The notes beneath the pieces were generated by a model, which saw only the letters and a program-made list of their open reading frames with translations, had not been told where the DNA came from and searched no databases. A stretch of DNA of 64,000 nucleotides from Flavobacterium quisquiliarum. Its GTDB lineage: Bacteria > Bacteroidota > Bacteroidia > Flavobacteriales > Flavobacteriaceae. Below are positions 51,535 through 58,614 of this stretch, piece by piece; the first letter of the stretch is position 1; each line of letters starts with the position of its first letter. The DNA is taken from the NCBI RefSeq assembly GCF_019308285.1, contig NZ_WWEM01000004.1:1-64000 (forward strand), in the 5' to 3' direction. Made by a program: the position numbers and the translations under genes.

Positions 51535-52428
51535 TTAATCATGATTTACCATTTGTCTAAAAAGCATTAATTCTCCACTATCATTCTTTTGCCAGACATT
51601 CATGCTTTTTCCTTTTACATTGCCTTTGCTGTCACCATCTTTCCATTCTACGCTGTAAAAACCGAATTCTACAATTGCTTTTTGTGCAAAAATAATTCCT
51701 GATGTTTTAATTGAAATCTCTTCAATGACTAAAGTTCCAGGCTTTTCATGTTCTGCAAAATAAGGCGTTATCTCTTTTTCTCCTGAAAGGATTGGCGTGT
51801 AATACGTTAAATACATCGCATTTGGCAGGAACATTTTAGCATGCTCCTCTCCTAGCCTTTTTTGAACCATTTCTTTAATTTTATTATTTCGTTCTTTTAC
51901 TTCCAGTGTAAGCTTATCCGAAGCTGTATCTTCCTGAGTTGGAGAAACGGCACTATCATCAATTTCCGGAATCAGTTTATCGTCAAAATAAGTGTTGGAT
52001 CCCCATATTTCCGACGCAATTGTCATGGAAGATTTCTTCCACAAAACCATATATTTTCCAGAATAGCTATAAGGCTTTTGTTCTTTAACATTGAGATCTT
52101 CATTAAAAGTTCCAATTTCAAGAATATAATTTCCAAAATCTTGCAGGTCAACAATTTCTTTTTGATAGGAAGTAATGACGGCCTGAGTTTTCCATTGCTT
52201 ATAAAAATCAACAATCTCTTTTTTGCCGATTCTCTGCCTGCTGTGTTCCGGCATCAAAATCGATTCGTCTGTATATGCTTTTAACAAATCTTCTGTTTTT
52301 CCGTTAATGAAAGAAGCGGCAAAAGAAGTATTATAATCTTCAATCTTTTTACGAAGATTAGTATTGATTCTGCTTTCCTGAGCAAACATGCCAATTGCCA
52401 GAAGAAAAAAGGTAACACTCAATTTCAT
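51535..52428 (-). CDS. Secreted DUF4440/SnoaL-like protein
   Basis: 297 aa. The signal peptide ends near residue 16 (LAIGMFAQ). An NTF2-like DUF4440 domain covers about 27-145 (TEDLLKAYTDESILMPEHSR, then GKYMVLWKKSSMTIASEIWG). After an acidic linker (about 150-180) a second, more diverged NTF2-like segment follows (KMFLPNAMYLTYYTPILSGE, then MNVWQKNDSGELMLFRQMV). A tandem NTF2-like protein in the periplasm probably binds a small ligand; enzyme activity is uncertain. It is convergent with arsC across the family C repeat. Confidence 0.8.
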   Translation of the reverse strand: MKLSVTFFLLAIGMFAQESRINTNLRKKIEDYNTSFAASFINGKTEDLLKAYTDESILMPEHSRQRIGKKEIVDFYKQWKTQAVITSYQKEIVDLQDFGNYILEIGTFNEDLNVKEQKPYSYSGKYMVLWKKSSMTIASEIWGSNTYFDDKLIPEIDDSAVSPTQEDTASDKLTLEVKERNNKIKEMVQKRLGEEHAKMFLPNAMYLTYYTPILSGEKEITPYFAEHEKPGTLVIEEISIKTSGIIFAQKAIVEFGFYSVEWKDGDSKGNVKGKSMNVWQKNDSGELMLFRQMVNHD

Positions 52429-52647
52429 AACAATTTGTTTTTTATCTATTCAAATATAAATATAAAACATTGAAAATCATTATTTTAAAAACAAAAAATC
52501 AATTTACAAAAACCAATCAAATACGTTAATTTTTAGACAAAAAATACTTAAGAAGGCAATAATTGCTTTTATAAAATGTTTATATATAAAGATCGAATAA
52601 GTCTAATCTTTTTAAAAATCAATATCCCTAGATTAATAATATAAAAC

Positions 52648-53241
52648 ATGAAAAAAATATTTTTGATAACTGCCATTACTTGTTTCTCAGCGCAGATTTA
52701 CGCTCAGGAATTAAACAATAAATTCAAAGCCATTCCACCAAAAGATGCTGAAAAAAAAGAAGTTGTGCCACCTAAAGAAACAGCTCCGAAAGAAAATCCG
52801 CCGGCACCTGTAGAAAAACCAGTACCGTTGCAGGTGAATCCGGATGATCTTTTTAAAGACACCAATAGATACAAACAGGAAGCAAATGTTGAAGGCATTT
52901 TTTACAGAAGAAACCAGTTTTTAGGAAACTTCAACACTACTGCGGTTACTTCTACTATTATGTATCGTGATGCTGCTTTTGTTGATGGCGATAAAGTAAA
53001 AGTATATTTAAATGATAAAGTAATTGAACCTGAAGTTTTTCTAACTGGTGACTTTAAAAGCGTGAAAATAAATCTCGAAAAAGGAATCAACAAGATTGAT
53101 ATTGAAGCGTTAAACGAAGGTTTTGCTTCTCCAAACACAGCCGAATTTAAGGTTTATGATGACAAAGGAAATGTTATTTCGTCAAGCGAATGGAATGTTG
53201 GAACGGGTTATAAGGCTGTTATTGTTTTGGTTAAAGAATAA
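52648..53241 (+). CDS. Secreted hypothetical protein with Pro-rich linker
   Basis: 197 aa. The signal peptide ends at about residue 19 (FSAQIYAQ). A Lys/Pro/Glu-rich linker (about 30-66, PPKDAEKKEVVPPKETAPKE) leads to a beta-rich domain of about 120 residues. The latter reads DKVKVYLNDKVIEPEVFLTG and INLEKGINKIDIEALNEGFA, which looks like an Ig-like or C2-like sandwich. I do not recognise the family. It is a single gene, divergent from the DUF4440 gene and ending at a family A fragment. Confidence 0.75.
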   Translation: MKKIFLITAITCFSAQIYAQELNNKFKAIPPKDAEKKEVVPPKETAPKENPPAPVEKPVPLQVNPDDLFKDTNRYKQEANVEGIFYRRNQFLGNFNTTAVTSTIMYRDAAFVDGDKVKVYLNDKVIEPEVFLTGDFKSVKINLEKGINKIDIEALNEGFASPNTAEFKVYDDKGNVISSSEWNVGTGYKAVIVLVKE

Positions 53242-53248
53242 TCTTTTT

Positions 53249-53320
53249 TTAAACACATAGAAGCATAGATTTTCATAGCTTTTAAAAGGCGTTTCACTTT
53301 CAACAAAACACATAGTTGTG
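53249..53320. repeat. Family A repeat, truncated copy 6
   Basis: Starts TTAAACACATAGAAGCATAG, continues TTTAAAAGGCGTTTCACTTT and ACACATAGTTGTG, and then loses the right half. Confidence 0.72.
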
Positions 53321-53367
53321 CGTCCTTTCAATTTAATCAATCATTCTAAAAATCATAAAAAACACTT

Positions 53368-53398
53368 AAAACTGCTGTCTTCAGCAGTTTTTTGTTTG
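53368..53398 (+). terminator. Intrinsic terminator
   Basis: Stem AAACTGCTG / CAGCAGTTT with loop TCTT and a following T-rich tract, upstream of the GNAT-MarR promoter. Confidence 0.82.
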
Positions 53399-53426
53399 TG
53401 TATATGTAGTTAACTACGTAGTTTTG
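53396..53426 (+). promoter_or_regulatory. GNAT-MarR promoter with palindromic operator
   Basis: TTG at 53396 and TAGTTTTG at 53419-53426 fit the Bacteroidota TTG/TAnnTTTG promoter with a 20-nt spacer. The perfect palindrome GTAGTTAACTAC (53406-53417) lies inside the spacer, a typical place for MarR repression. MarR is the second gene of the unit. Confidence 0.6.
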
Positions 53427-53453
53427 TACTCATATTTAATTATTAGAAATAAA

Positions 53454-53945
53454 ATGCAAATTCAACCTATACAAAACGAGTACGAAAAAGAGATTGTAGA
53501 TTTAATCTTAAACATTCAGCAAAAAGAATTTAATGTTCCTGTGACTTTAGAAGATCAACCCGATTTATTGGATATTGAGAATTTCTATTTTAAGCCAGGC
53601 GGTATTTTTCTTGGTGCATTTATCAATGATAAATTAGTGGGAACTATTGCTTTAGTAAAATTTAATCCTGAAGCTGGAGCTATTAGAAAAATGTTTGTAA
53701 AGAAAGAATATAGAGGAAAAGAATTCAATATTGCACAGCAGTTATTGGAACAACTAATTAATTACAGTGAAGAAAACGGAATTAAAAATCTATATTTAGG
53801 AACTGTAACCATATTACAGGCGGCATTACGTTTTTACGAAAAAAATAATTTTATTACTATTCCAAAAGAAGCGCTTCCGTCTGATTTTCCATTAATGAAA
53901 CCTGATAATGTATTCTGCCAATTGACTTTAAAACCAACAAAATGA
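53454..53945 (+). CDS. GNAT N-acetyltransferase, co-operonic with MarR
   Basis: 163 aa from the ATG (MQIQPIQNEYEKEIVD). A TTG ten codons earlier is rejected because it overlaps the -7 box. The GNAT core is LVGTIALVKFNPEAGAIRKM, the acetyl-CoA loop is VKKEYRGKEFNIAQQLLEQL, and ALRFYEKNNF ends the fold. The stop overlaps the MarR ATG by 4 nt (ATGA), so the pair is translationally coupled. The substrate is unknown; the pairing suggests detoxification or antibiotic modification under MarR control. Confidence 0.88.
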   Translation: MQIQPIQNEYEKEIVDLILNIQQKEFNVPVTLEDQPDLLDIENFYFKPGGIFLGAFINDKLVGTIALVKFNPEAGAIRKMFVKKEYRGKEFNIAQQLLEQLINYSEENGIKNLYLGTVTILQAALRFYEKNNFITIPKEALPSDFPLMKPDNVFCQLTLKPTK

Positions 53946-54415
53946 ATATAATTGATGAAATAGGCATACTTGCCATATCTACCCGATTGCAGCGTTTGAG
54001 TGAACAATTGCGCAAAGACGGCGCACAGATTTATGCTTATAACAATATTGATTTTGAACCAAAATGGTTTCCTGTAATTTATACACTGCATGTAAAAGAA
54101 ATGCTGGGTGTGGTCGAAATTGCCAATGAAATTGGTTACAGTCACCCATCTACCATTAGTTTGCTAAAAGAATTAGAAAAGCAAAAAATCATCAGTTCTA
54201 AAAAGGATAAACTTGACGAACGAAAAAGACTTATTGTACTGACAACAAAAGGAAAAGAACTGGTAGAAAAAATGCAACCTGTCTGGGAAATTATGTCGAA
54301 AGCCTTAAACGAAATTACAAACACGCAAAACAATCTTTTAAAAGCAATTGAAGAGGCCGAAGAAAACCTAACACGTCAGGGATTTTTTCAAAGGGCCTTA
54401 GAATTGAAAGGCTAA
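53942..54415 (+). CDS. MarR-family transcriptional regulator
   Basis: 157 aa. A winged HTH lies at about 50-115: VVEIANEIGYSHPSTISLLK as recognition region and KDKLDERKRLIVLTTKGKEL as the wing (the DxRxR-type MarR signature). N- and C-terminal helices form the dimer. It overlaps the GNAT gene by 4 nt. A palindrome in the promoter of the pair is the likely operator. Confidence 0.92.
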   Translation: MNIIDEIGILAISTRLQRLSEQLRKDGAQIYAYNNIDFEPKWFPVIYTLHVKEMLGVVEIANEIGYSHPSTISLLKELEKQKIISSKKDKLDERKRLIVLTTKGKELVEKMQPVWEIMSKALNEITNTQNNLLKAIEEAEENLTRQGFFQRALELKG

Positions 54416-54429
54416 GTTTAGCTTTTAAA

Positions 54430-54515
54430 ATATCCGCCGAATCAGCAAAATCTGCGGGAAAAATTTTTTCACGCTCCCGATAGCTATCGGGATAGCAGAT
54501 CAGCAGATAAAATGA
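54430..54515. repeat. Degenerate family E palindrome
   Basis: Contains CCGAATCAGCAAAATCTGCGGG, CTCCCGATAGCTATCGGGAT (its own perfect hairpin) and GCAGATCAGCAGAT, similar in wording to the palindrome at 18341. It lies between convergent MarR and HxlR genes and may stop transcription. The first quoted stretch is split by one mismatch from the other copy. Confidence 0.6.
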
Positions 54516-54563
54516 GATTTTAAAATCTAGCTGTGTATATTAAAATTAAAACCTTTTTTCAAT

Positions 54564-54920
54564 TTACTCTCTTCCAGTAATCTTTTTTCGGTGGTTTATT
54601 CCCCATTTCGCCAGTGAATCGATTACTTCTTTCAAAGTATGTCCGTATGGCGTAAGTTCATATTCTACGGTAATAGGCTGCGTATTTAAAACAGTTCTCG
54701 TAACCAATTGGTTTTCTTCAAGATTCTTTAATTCTCTGCTCAGCATTTTACCTGAAATTCCTTCTACTTCGCGTAAAAGATCAGTGAATCTTAAAGTGTT
54801 GAAACATAATGATGCGATTATGGCAATTTTCCATCTTCCGTTTAGCACGTCCATAGCATCCTGAACTGCCAATAATCTTTGATTGCAAGTATTTTTATCG
54901 TGTAATGCCTCTTTTATCAT
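54564..54920 (-). CDS. HxlR-family redox regulator
   Basis: 118 aa from the ATG at 54920 (MIKEALHDKNTCNQRLL). A longer frame upstream would run into the shared promoter region, so I prefer this start. A winged HTH of the HxlR type follows: LNGRWKIAIIASLCFNTLRF, then GISGKMLSRELKNLEENQLV. The single N-terminal Cys12 matches the position of the sensing Cys in YodB and HypR. It is divergent from a nitroreductase gene and probably represses it until oxidised by quinones or similar electrophiles. Confidence 0.9.
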   Translation of the reverse strand: MIKEALHDKNTCNQRLLAVQDAMDVLNGRWKIAIIASLCFNTLRFTDLLREVEGISGKMLSRELKNLEENQLVTRTVLNTQPITVEYELTPYGHTLKEVIDSLAKWGINHRKKITGRE

Positions 54921-55029
54921 ACTGTGTCTGTTAGTTACCTCGATGTTACAGTTACTTTTGGTAATTGGATGACAAAAATACACTTAAAGTTTTTACATTT
55001 GAATTATTATTTTAAACACTAGAAAAAAA

Positions 55030-55662
55030 ATGGCCTTAATAGAAGCATTAAATTGGCGTTACGCTACAAAAAAAATGAACGGACAAGTGGTTCCGCAGGA
55101 AAAAGTAGATTATATTTTGGAAGCAGCAAAACTAGCTCCATCTTCATCTGGATTACAGCCTTACAAGATTTTTGTTATTACAAATCAAGATTTAAAAGAA
55201 AAAATTAGAGCGGTAAGTTTTGACCAAAGCCAAGTTACTGACGCTTCTCACGTTTTGATTTGGGCAGCTTGGGATGGATACAGTTTAGAAAGAATCTCTG
55301 CTGTTTTTGAAAGAACTACTGCAGAAAGAGGTATTCCTGCTAGCGCAATGGACGAATACAAACAAAGACTTTGGGGAATGTACGAACCTCTTGGTCAGGA
55401 ATGGCATGCCAACCACGCAGCTAGACAAGCTTATATTTCACTTGGAACAGCTGTTGCTGCCGCTGCTGAACAAAAAGTAGATGCTACGCCAATGGAAGGT
55501 TTTATTCCTGCTGAAGTAGATAAACTTTTAGGATTAAGCGAACAAGGACTTAAAAGTGTTTTGATTCTTCCGCTTGGTTATAGAGACGAAGCTGGCGATT
55601 GGTTGGTAAACTTGAAAAAAGTAAGAACACCGCAAGAAGAATTTATCACAGAAATCAAGTAA
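55030..55662 (+). CDS. NAD(P)H-dependent nitroreductase-family oxidoreductase
   Basis: 210 aa, a full-length NfsB-type FMN enzyme. The N-terminus has ALNWRYATKKMNGQ, then KLAPSSSGLQPYKIFVI for the FMN phosphate region. WHANHAARQAYISLGTAVAA is the central helix and GLKSVLILPLGYRDEAGDWL is the C-terminal FMN contact. It reduces nitro compounds or quinones with NAD(P)H. A TACATTTG -7-like box at 54994 lies in the space shared with HxlR. It is followed by a terminator, so it is a single-gene unit. Confidence 0.92.
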   Translation: MALIEALNWRYATKKMNGQVVPQEKVDYILEAAKLAPSSSGLQPYKIFVITNQDLKEKIRAVSFDQSQVTDASHVLIWAAWDGYSLERISAVFERTTAERGIPASAMDEYKQRLWGMYEPLGQEWHANHAARQAYISLGTAVAAAAEQKVDATPMEGFIPAEVDKLLGLSEQGLKSVLILPLGYRDEAGDWLVNLKKVRTPQEEFITEIK

Positions 55663-55683
55663 AAATTATTTTTTCACTTTGTT

Positions 55684-55736
55684 AAAAATGCTTCTGAAAT
55701 TGCTGAATATGCTTTTTCAGGAGCATTTTTCTTTTA
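55684..55736 (+). terminator. Intrinsic terminator of the nitroreductase gene
   Basis: Stem AAAAATGCTTCTGAAA / TTTCAGGAGCATTTTT (one G-T pair) followed by CTTTT, 22 nt after the stop. Confidence 0.85.
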
Positions 55737-55930
55737 AATATTTCATTCTGAACTCTTAATTAAAAACAAATTCAAAAAATCAAGAAATACAATCCAAATT
55801 AGACTTTGTTAATTTTTAATGCTTATCTAAAAAAGGTACGAAAAACGGATAATTAAATAATATTGTATAACTAATTTTGTCAAGTCCAAAACAATTCATT
55901 CTAATTACAACACATTAAATTTCTAACACT

Positions 55931-56308
55931 ATGTCTGATTTTTTAACTCAATTTGGTGAAGACCTAAAAAAAAACGTCCCAGGTTTTATCGCTGTATCTG
56001 TAGCTGAAATCGCAAGCGGTATGTCATACTACTCTCAGTCTGTTGTTGCAGATTTTGATCCTGAATTAGCATCAGCTTATAACCTTGAAGTGGTTAAAGC
56101 AAAAATGAACGCTATTAAGGCTCTTAATTTACAAGGCCAGGTTGTTGACAATGTTATGATTACGCTGACTTCACAGATTCACATTATTGACGTTTCTGAC
56201 AATCAACAATACTTTATTTATTTAGCTGTAGATTCAACTAAAGCTAATTTAGGTATGACAAAATCGATTTTAAATAAATACAAAAAAGAAATCGCAACAA
56301 AACTGTAG
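55931..56308 (+). CDS. Roadblock/LC7-like small protein
   Basis: 125 aa, cytoplasmic, no signal peptide. The predicted order is helix (1-17), strand pair (GFIAVSVAEIASGMSYYSQS), helix (residues 45-65), strand pair (DNVMITLTSQIHIIDVSDNQ and YFIYLAVDS), and C-terminal helix (TKSILNKYKKEIATKL). That is the layout of the Roadblock/LC7 fold, whose members bind small GTPases such as MglA. The call rests on pattern alone. A TAATTTTG box lies at 55872 and a perfect terminator follows, so it is a single unit. No GTPase gene is nearby. Confidence 0.6.
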   Translation: MSDFLTQFGEDLKKNVPGFIAVSVAEIASGMSYYSQSVVADFDPELASAYNLEVVKAKMNAIKALNLQGQVVDNVMITLTSQIHIIDVSDNQQYFIYLAVDSTKANLGMTKSILNKYKKEIATKL

Positions 56309-56332
56309 TACCCGTATTTTTATTACCCAAAT

Positions 56333-56371
56333 AAGAAGGAATATTCAAATTGAATATTCCTTCTTTATTTT
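56333..56371 (+). terminator. Intrinsic terminator
   Basis: A long perfect stem AAGAAGGAATATTCAA / TTGAATATTCCTTCTT followed by TATTTTTA, 24 nt after the roadblock-like gene. Confidence 0.88.
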
Positions 56372-56443
56372 TATACAAGTGCCTTTTCTTTTCTTTAAAA
56401 TATTTTATACTTTCGACAAGTAAAGGATCCCCAAATCACTTAA

Positions 56444-56908
56444 ATGGAATTACGCGCGTATTTCGAAAAATATCACGACGAAGCTACTTGTATTGAAGAG
56501 CTTAAAAACCAACGCATGCAAAATGGCATCATTTGTAATAAATGCGGTCATGATGCACATTCCTTTAGACAAAATGATTTAAAATTTCAGTGCCGTAAAT
56601 GCCGTAATCGTATTAGTTTACGATCTGGAACTGTAATGGAAAATTCAAATCTACCCATTCGATATTGGATGATTTGCATAGAATTAATGACTTTATCGCA
56701 CAGAAAAATGTCGATTCTTAAAATTCAATATTTATTAGGACACAAAAGATATGAACCCATCTGGCTAATGGTGCAAAAAATACGTTTGGTCATGAAAATT
56801 AGGGATGAAAAATACAGATTAAGAGCCTATTCTCAGTTTGATCCTGAATTTCTTCAAAAAATAGACACACTGATGTTAAAGAAAAAAACAAAAAGTGCCT
56901 CCAATTAG
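56444..56908 (+). CDS. IS1595-derived zinc-ribbon protein lacking the DDE domain
   Basis: 154 aa. The zinc ribbon uses Cys31/Cys34 (CNKCG) and Cys50/Cys53 (CRKCR). The conserved IS1595 linker and HTH follow (RISLRSGTVMENSNLPIRYW, then KIQYLLGHKRYEPIWLMVQK). The protein stops where the ISXO2-like DDE nuclease domain would begin. There are no terminal inverted repeats, frameshift or decay, and the gene has its own terminator. It is either a domesticated DNA-binding protein or a neat truncation. Confidence 0.78.
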   Translation: MELRAYFEKYHDEATCIEELKNQRMQNGIICNKCGHDAHSFRQNDLKFQCRKCRNRISLRSGTVMENSNLPIRYWMICIELMTLSHRKMSILKIQYLLGHKRYEPIWLMVQKIRLVMKIRDEKYRLRAYSQFDPEFLQKIDTLMLKKKTKSASN

Positions 56909-56921
56909 AGGCACTTTTTGA
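56890..56921 (+). terminator. Terminator overlapping the stop codon
   Basis: Stem AAAAGTGCCTC / GAGGCACTTTT; the preceding gene's TAG lies at the loop (56906-56908). It is bidirectional and also faces the Lys-rich gene on the minus strand. Confidence 0.85.
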
Positions 56922-56955
56922 TCTAAATAGTTTTGCTATCCTATTTAATTGTAAA

Positions 56956-57498
56956 CTATTTTTTCTTATTCTTTTTAGCTTTAGTTCTTTTCGCTTTTTT
57001 CTTAGCAATCTTTTTCGCTTTTGCTTTATCTTTTGCTTTTTTAGCTTTGTCTTTCTTTTTAGCTTTTGCTTTAAGTTTTGCTTTTTTAGCTTTTTCCTTC
57101 TTTTTATCTTTCGCTTTTTCTTTTCTCTTAGCTACAGCAGCTTTTTTCTTTTTCAATTTTTCTTTTTTCTCAGCTACCTGTTTTTTCTCTTTTTCTTTCA
57201 TCTTTTTACTTTTCTTTTTAGATTCCTCTTTATCCTCTTCCACTGTTTCTTCTTCGATTTCAGACGAAACAATCTCTTCAACTTCTTCTGTTTTTTCTTG
57301 CTCTTCAATAACAACAGCCTCTTTTTCGACTGTTTTTCTTGGAGCTCTTTTTGGTTTTGGTTTTGATTCTGGAGTATCAGTCACAACTGATTCTGTTTCT
57401 GAAGCCGGAGCATCAATCTGCTCGTTTTCCTCAGTAGGGATCACTGGAGCAACTTCCACCTCTTGATCGACTTCATTAGTAAGCACTTCTTTTGCCAT
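56956..57498 (-). CDS. Lys/Glu/Ala-rich bipartite low-complexity protein
   Basis: 180 aa. The first half is acidic and Thr/Glu/Val-rich (about residues 1-88). The second half is strongly basic, with runs such as KKKAAVAKRKEKAKDKKKEK and a C-terminus of KAKK/KDKAKK repeats like histone H1 or bacterial nucleoid-binding tails. There is no folded domain. It may bind DNA, RNA or ribosomes through the basic tail while the acidic part limits or tunes that contact; this is inference. The opposite strand is also open (57466) and Phe-rich, but that is a shadow of the Lys codons. Confidence 0.75.
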   Translation of the reverse strand: MAKEVLTNEVDQEVEVAPVIPTEENEQIDAPASETESVVTDTPESKPKPKRAPRKTVEKEAVVIEEQEKTEEVEEIVSSEIEEETVEEDKEESKKKSKKMKEKEKKQVAEKKEKLKKKKAAVAKRKEKAKDKKKEKAKKAKLKAKAKKKDKAKKAKDKAKAKKIAKKKAKRTKAKKNKKK

Positions 57499-57620
57499 TA
57501 TTCTGTTAATTTTAAGAAATTGATTAAATTTACTTTGTAATAAACTAATTTTTAATGTTATTAAATCATTAAATTAACATCAAAAAATAATAAACAAAGA
57601 TAGACCGAAAAACACATTCG

Positions 57621-57702
57621 CCAATGTTAAGTTTTTCACTCAACTACAAAACCAATTATAAACAGCTAAATAACAATCAGTTACCCAATGTTAAGTTTTT
57701 CA
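57621..57702. repeat. Direct repeat of an 18-mer in the spacer
   Basis: CCAATGTTAAGTTTTTCA occurs at 57621-57638 and again at 57685-57702. The 57499-57826 gap otherwise holds AT-rich DNA with no gene that I can see. Confidence 0.7.
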
Positions 57703-57826
57703 TAGCTAAATTACATAGCGATAAAACGCTCCTATAGGCAATCGAAATCTGTACGTTTTCAGAAAAATGATTAACAATTTCTATAAATTAGCTTAAAATT
57801 AAACTTCAAATCCTTTCTTTATATCA

Positions 57827-58585
57827 ATGCACCATGATTTAGAATACAAATCCATTTCTCCTCCGCAAAATCTTGCAGCATTTGTCGATAGTTTTTGGTG
57901 TATGCATAATAAATCGGATAAAACTATTGAGACAATCGGTCTTCCAGATGGAAGAATTGATTTGTCTTTATTTCAATCTTCTGAAGAACCTTTTCGCATT
58001 ACACTTTTAGGTTTAGGAACACATCAATATGAAAAAGGAAAAATTCCAGCCAACAGTTTGACTTTTGTTATTAGTTTCAAACTTCCAGCTGTCGAATATA
58101 TTTTTCATGAACCTATTGTGACTCTCTTAAATGATGCAAAAATACTTGGAGATGATTTTTGGGGTTTTAAAAAAAAGGACTTAGAAAACTTTGAATTGTT
58201 TTGTGAAAAAGCTTCTCAAAAATTAGAGTCTTTAATAGTAAAGGAAATGGACAGCCGAAAACAAAAGCTCTTCAACCTTATCTATGAAAGTAACGGAGCT
58301 ATGACAGTGAAAGATTTGGCTCAACAATCTAACTGGAGCAGTCGCCAGATCAATCGCTATTTTAATCAGTATTTTGGAATTTCTTTAAAAGGATTTTGTT
58401 CGATTCTTCGTTTTCGAGCTTCGCTGGAGCATATTGCTAAAGGAAAATTGTTTCCCGAAGAAAACTTTTCAGATCAGACTCATTTTATTAAAGAAATTAA
58501 AAAGATTTCAGGTTCACTGCCTAAAGAATTGTTCCAAAATAAAAACGACCGATTTATACTATTATCAGCTCTTTCTTCAAAATAA
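57827..58585 (+). CDS. AraC-family regulator with DUF6597-like N-domain
   Basis: 252 aa. The N-terminus (NLAAFVDSFWCMHNKSDKTI, then GLPDGRIDLSL) is the DUF6597-type cap found in AraC proteins of Bacteroidota. The C-terminus has two HTH motifs: VKDLAQQSNWSSRQINRYFN and the FSDQTHFIKEIKKISGSLPK segment. It ends 29 nt before the ATG of a TetX-like monooxygenase, so it probably controls that gene or is co-transcribed with it. Confidence 0.88.
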   Translation: MHHDLEYKSISPPQNLAAFVDSFWCMHNKSDKTIETIGLPDGRIDLSLFQSSEEPFRITLLGLGTHQYEKGKIPANSLTFVISFKLPAVEYIFHEPIVTLLNDAKILGDDFWGFKKKDLENFELFCEKASQKLESLIVKEMDSRKQKLFNLIYESNGAMTVKDLAQQSNWSSRQINRYFNQYFGISLKGFCSILRFRASLEHIAKGKLFPEENFSDQTHFIKEIKKISGSLPKELFQNKNDRFILLSALSSK

Positions 58586-58614
58586 CTTTGCAGCATAGAT
58601 TTAAAAAAACAACT

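Noticed and set aside
51862..52284. 140-aa plus-strand open frame
   Set aside because: It is antisense to the DUF4440-like gene and Phe/Ile-rich, with no start signal.
56933..57466. Phe/Ser-rich 177-aa open frame on the plus strand
   Set aside because: It is the antisense image of the Lys/Glu codons of the minus-strand gene; composition (long Phe/Leu runs) is not that of a real protein.
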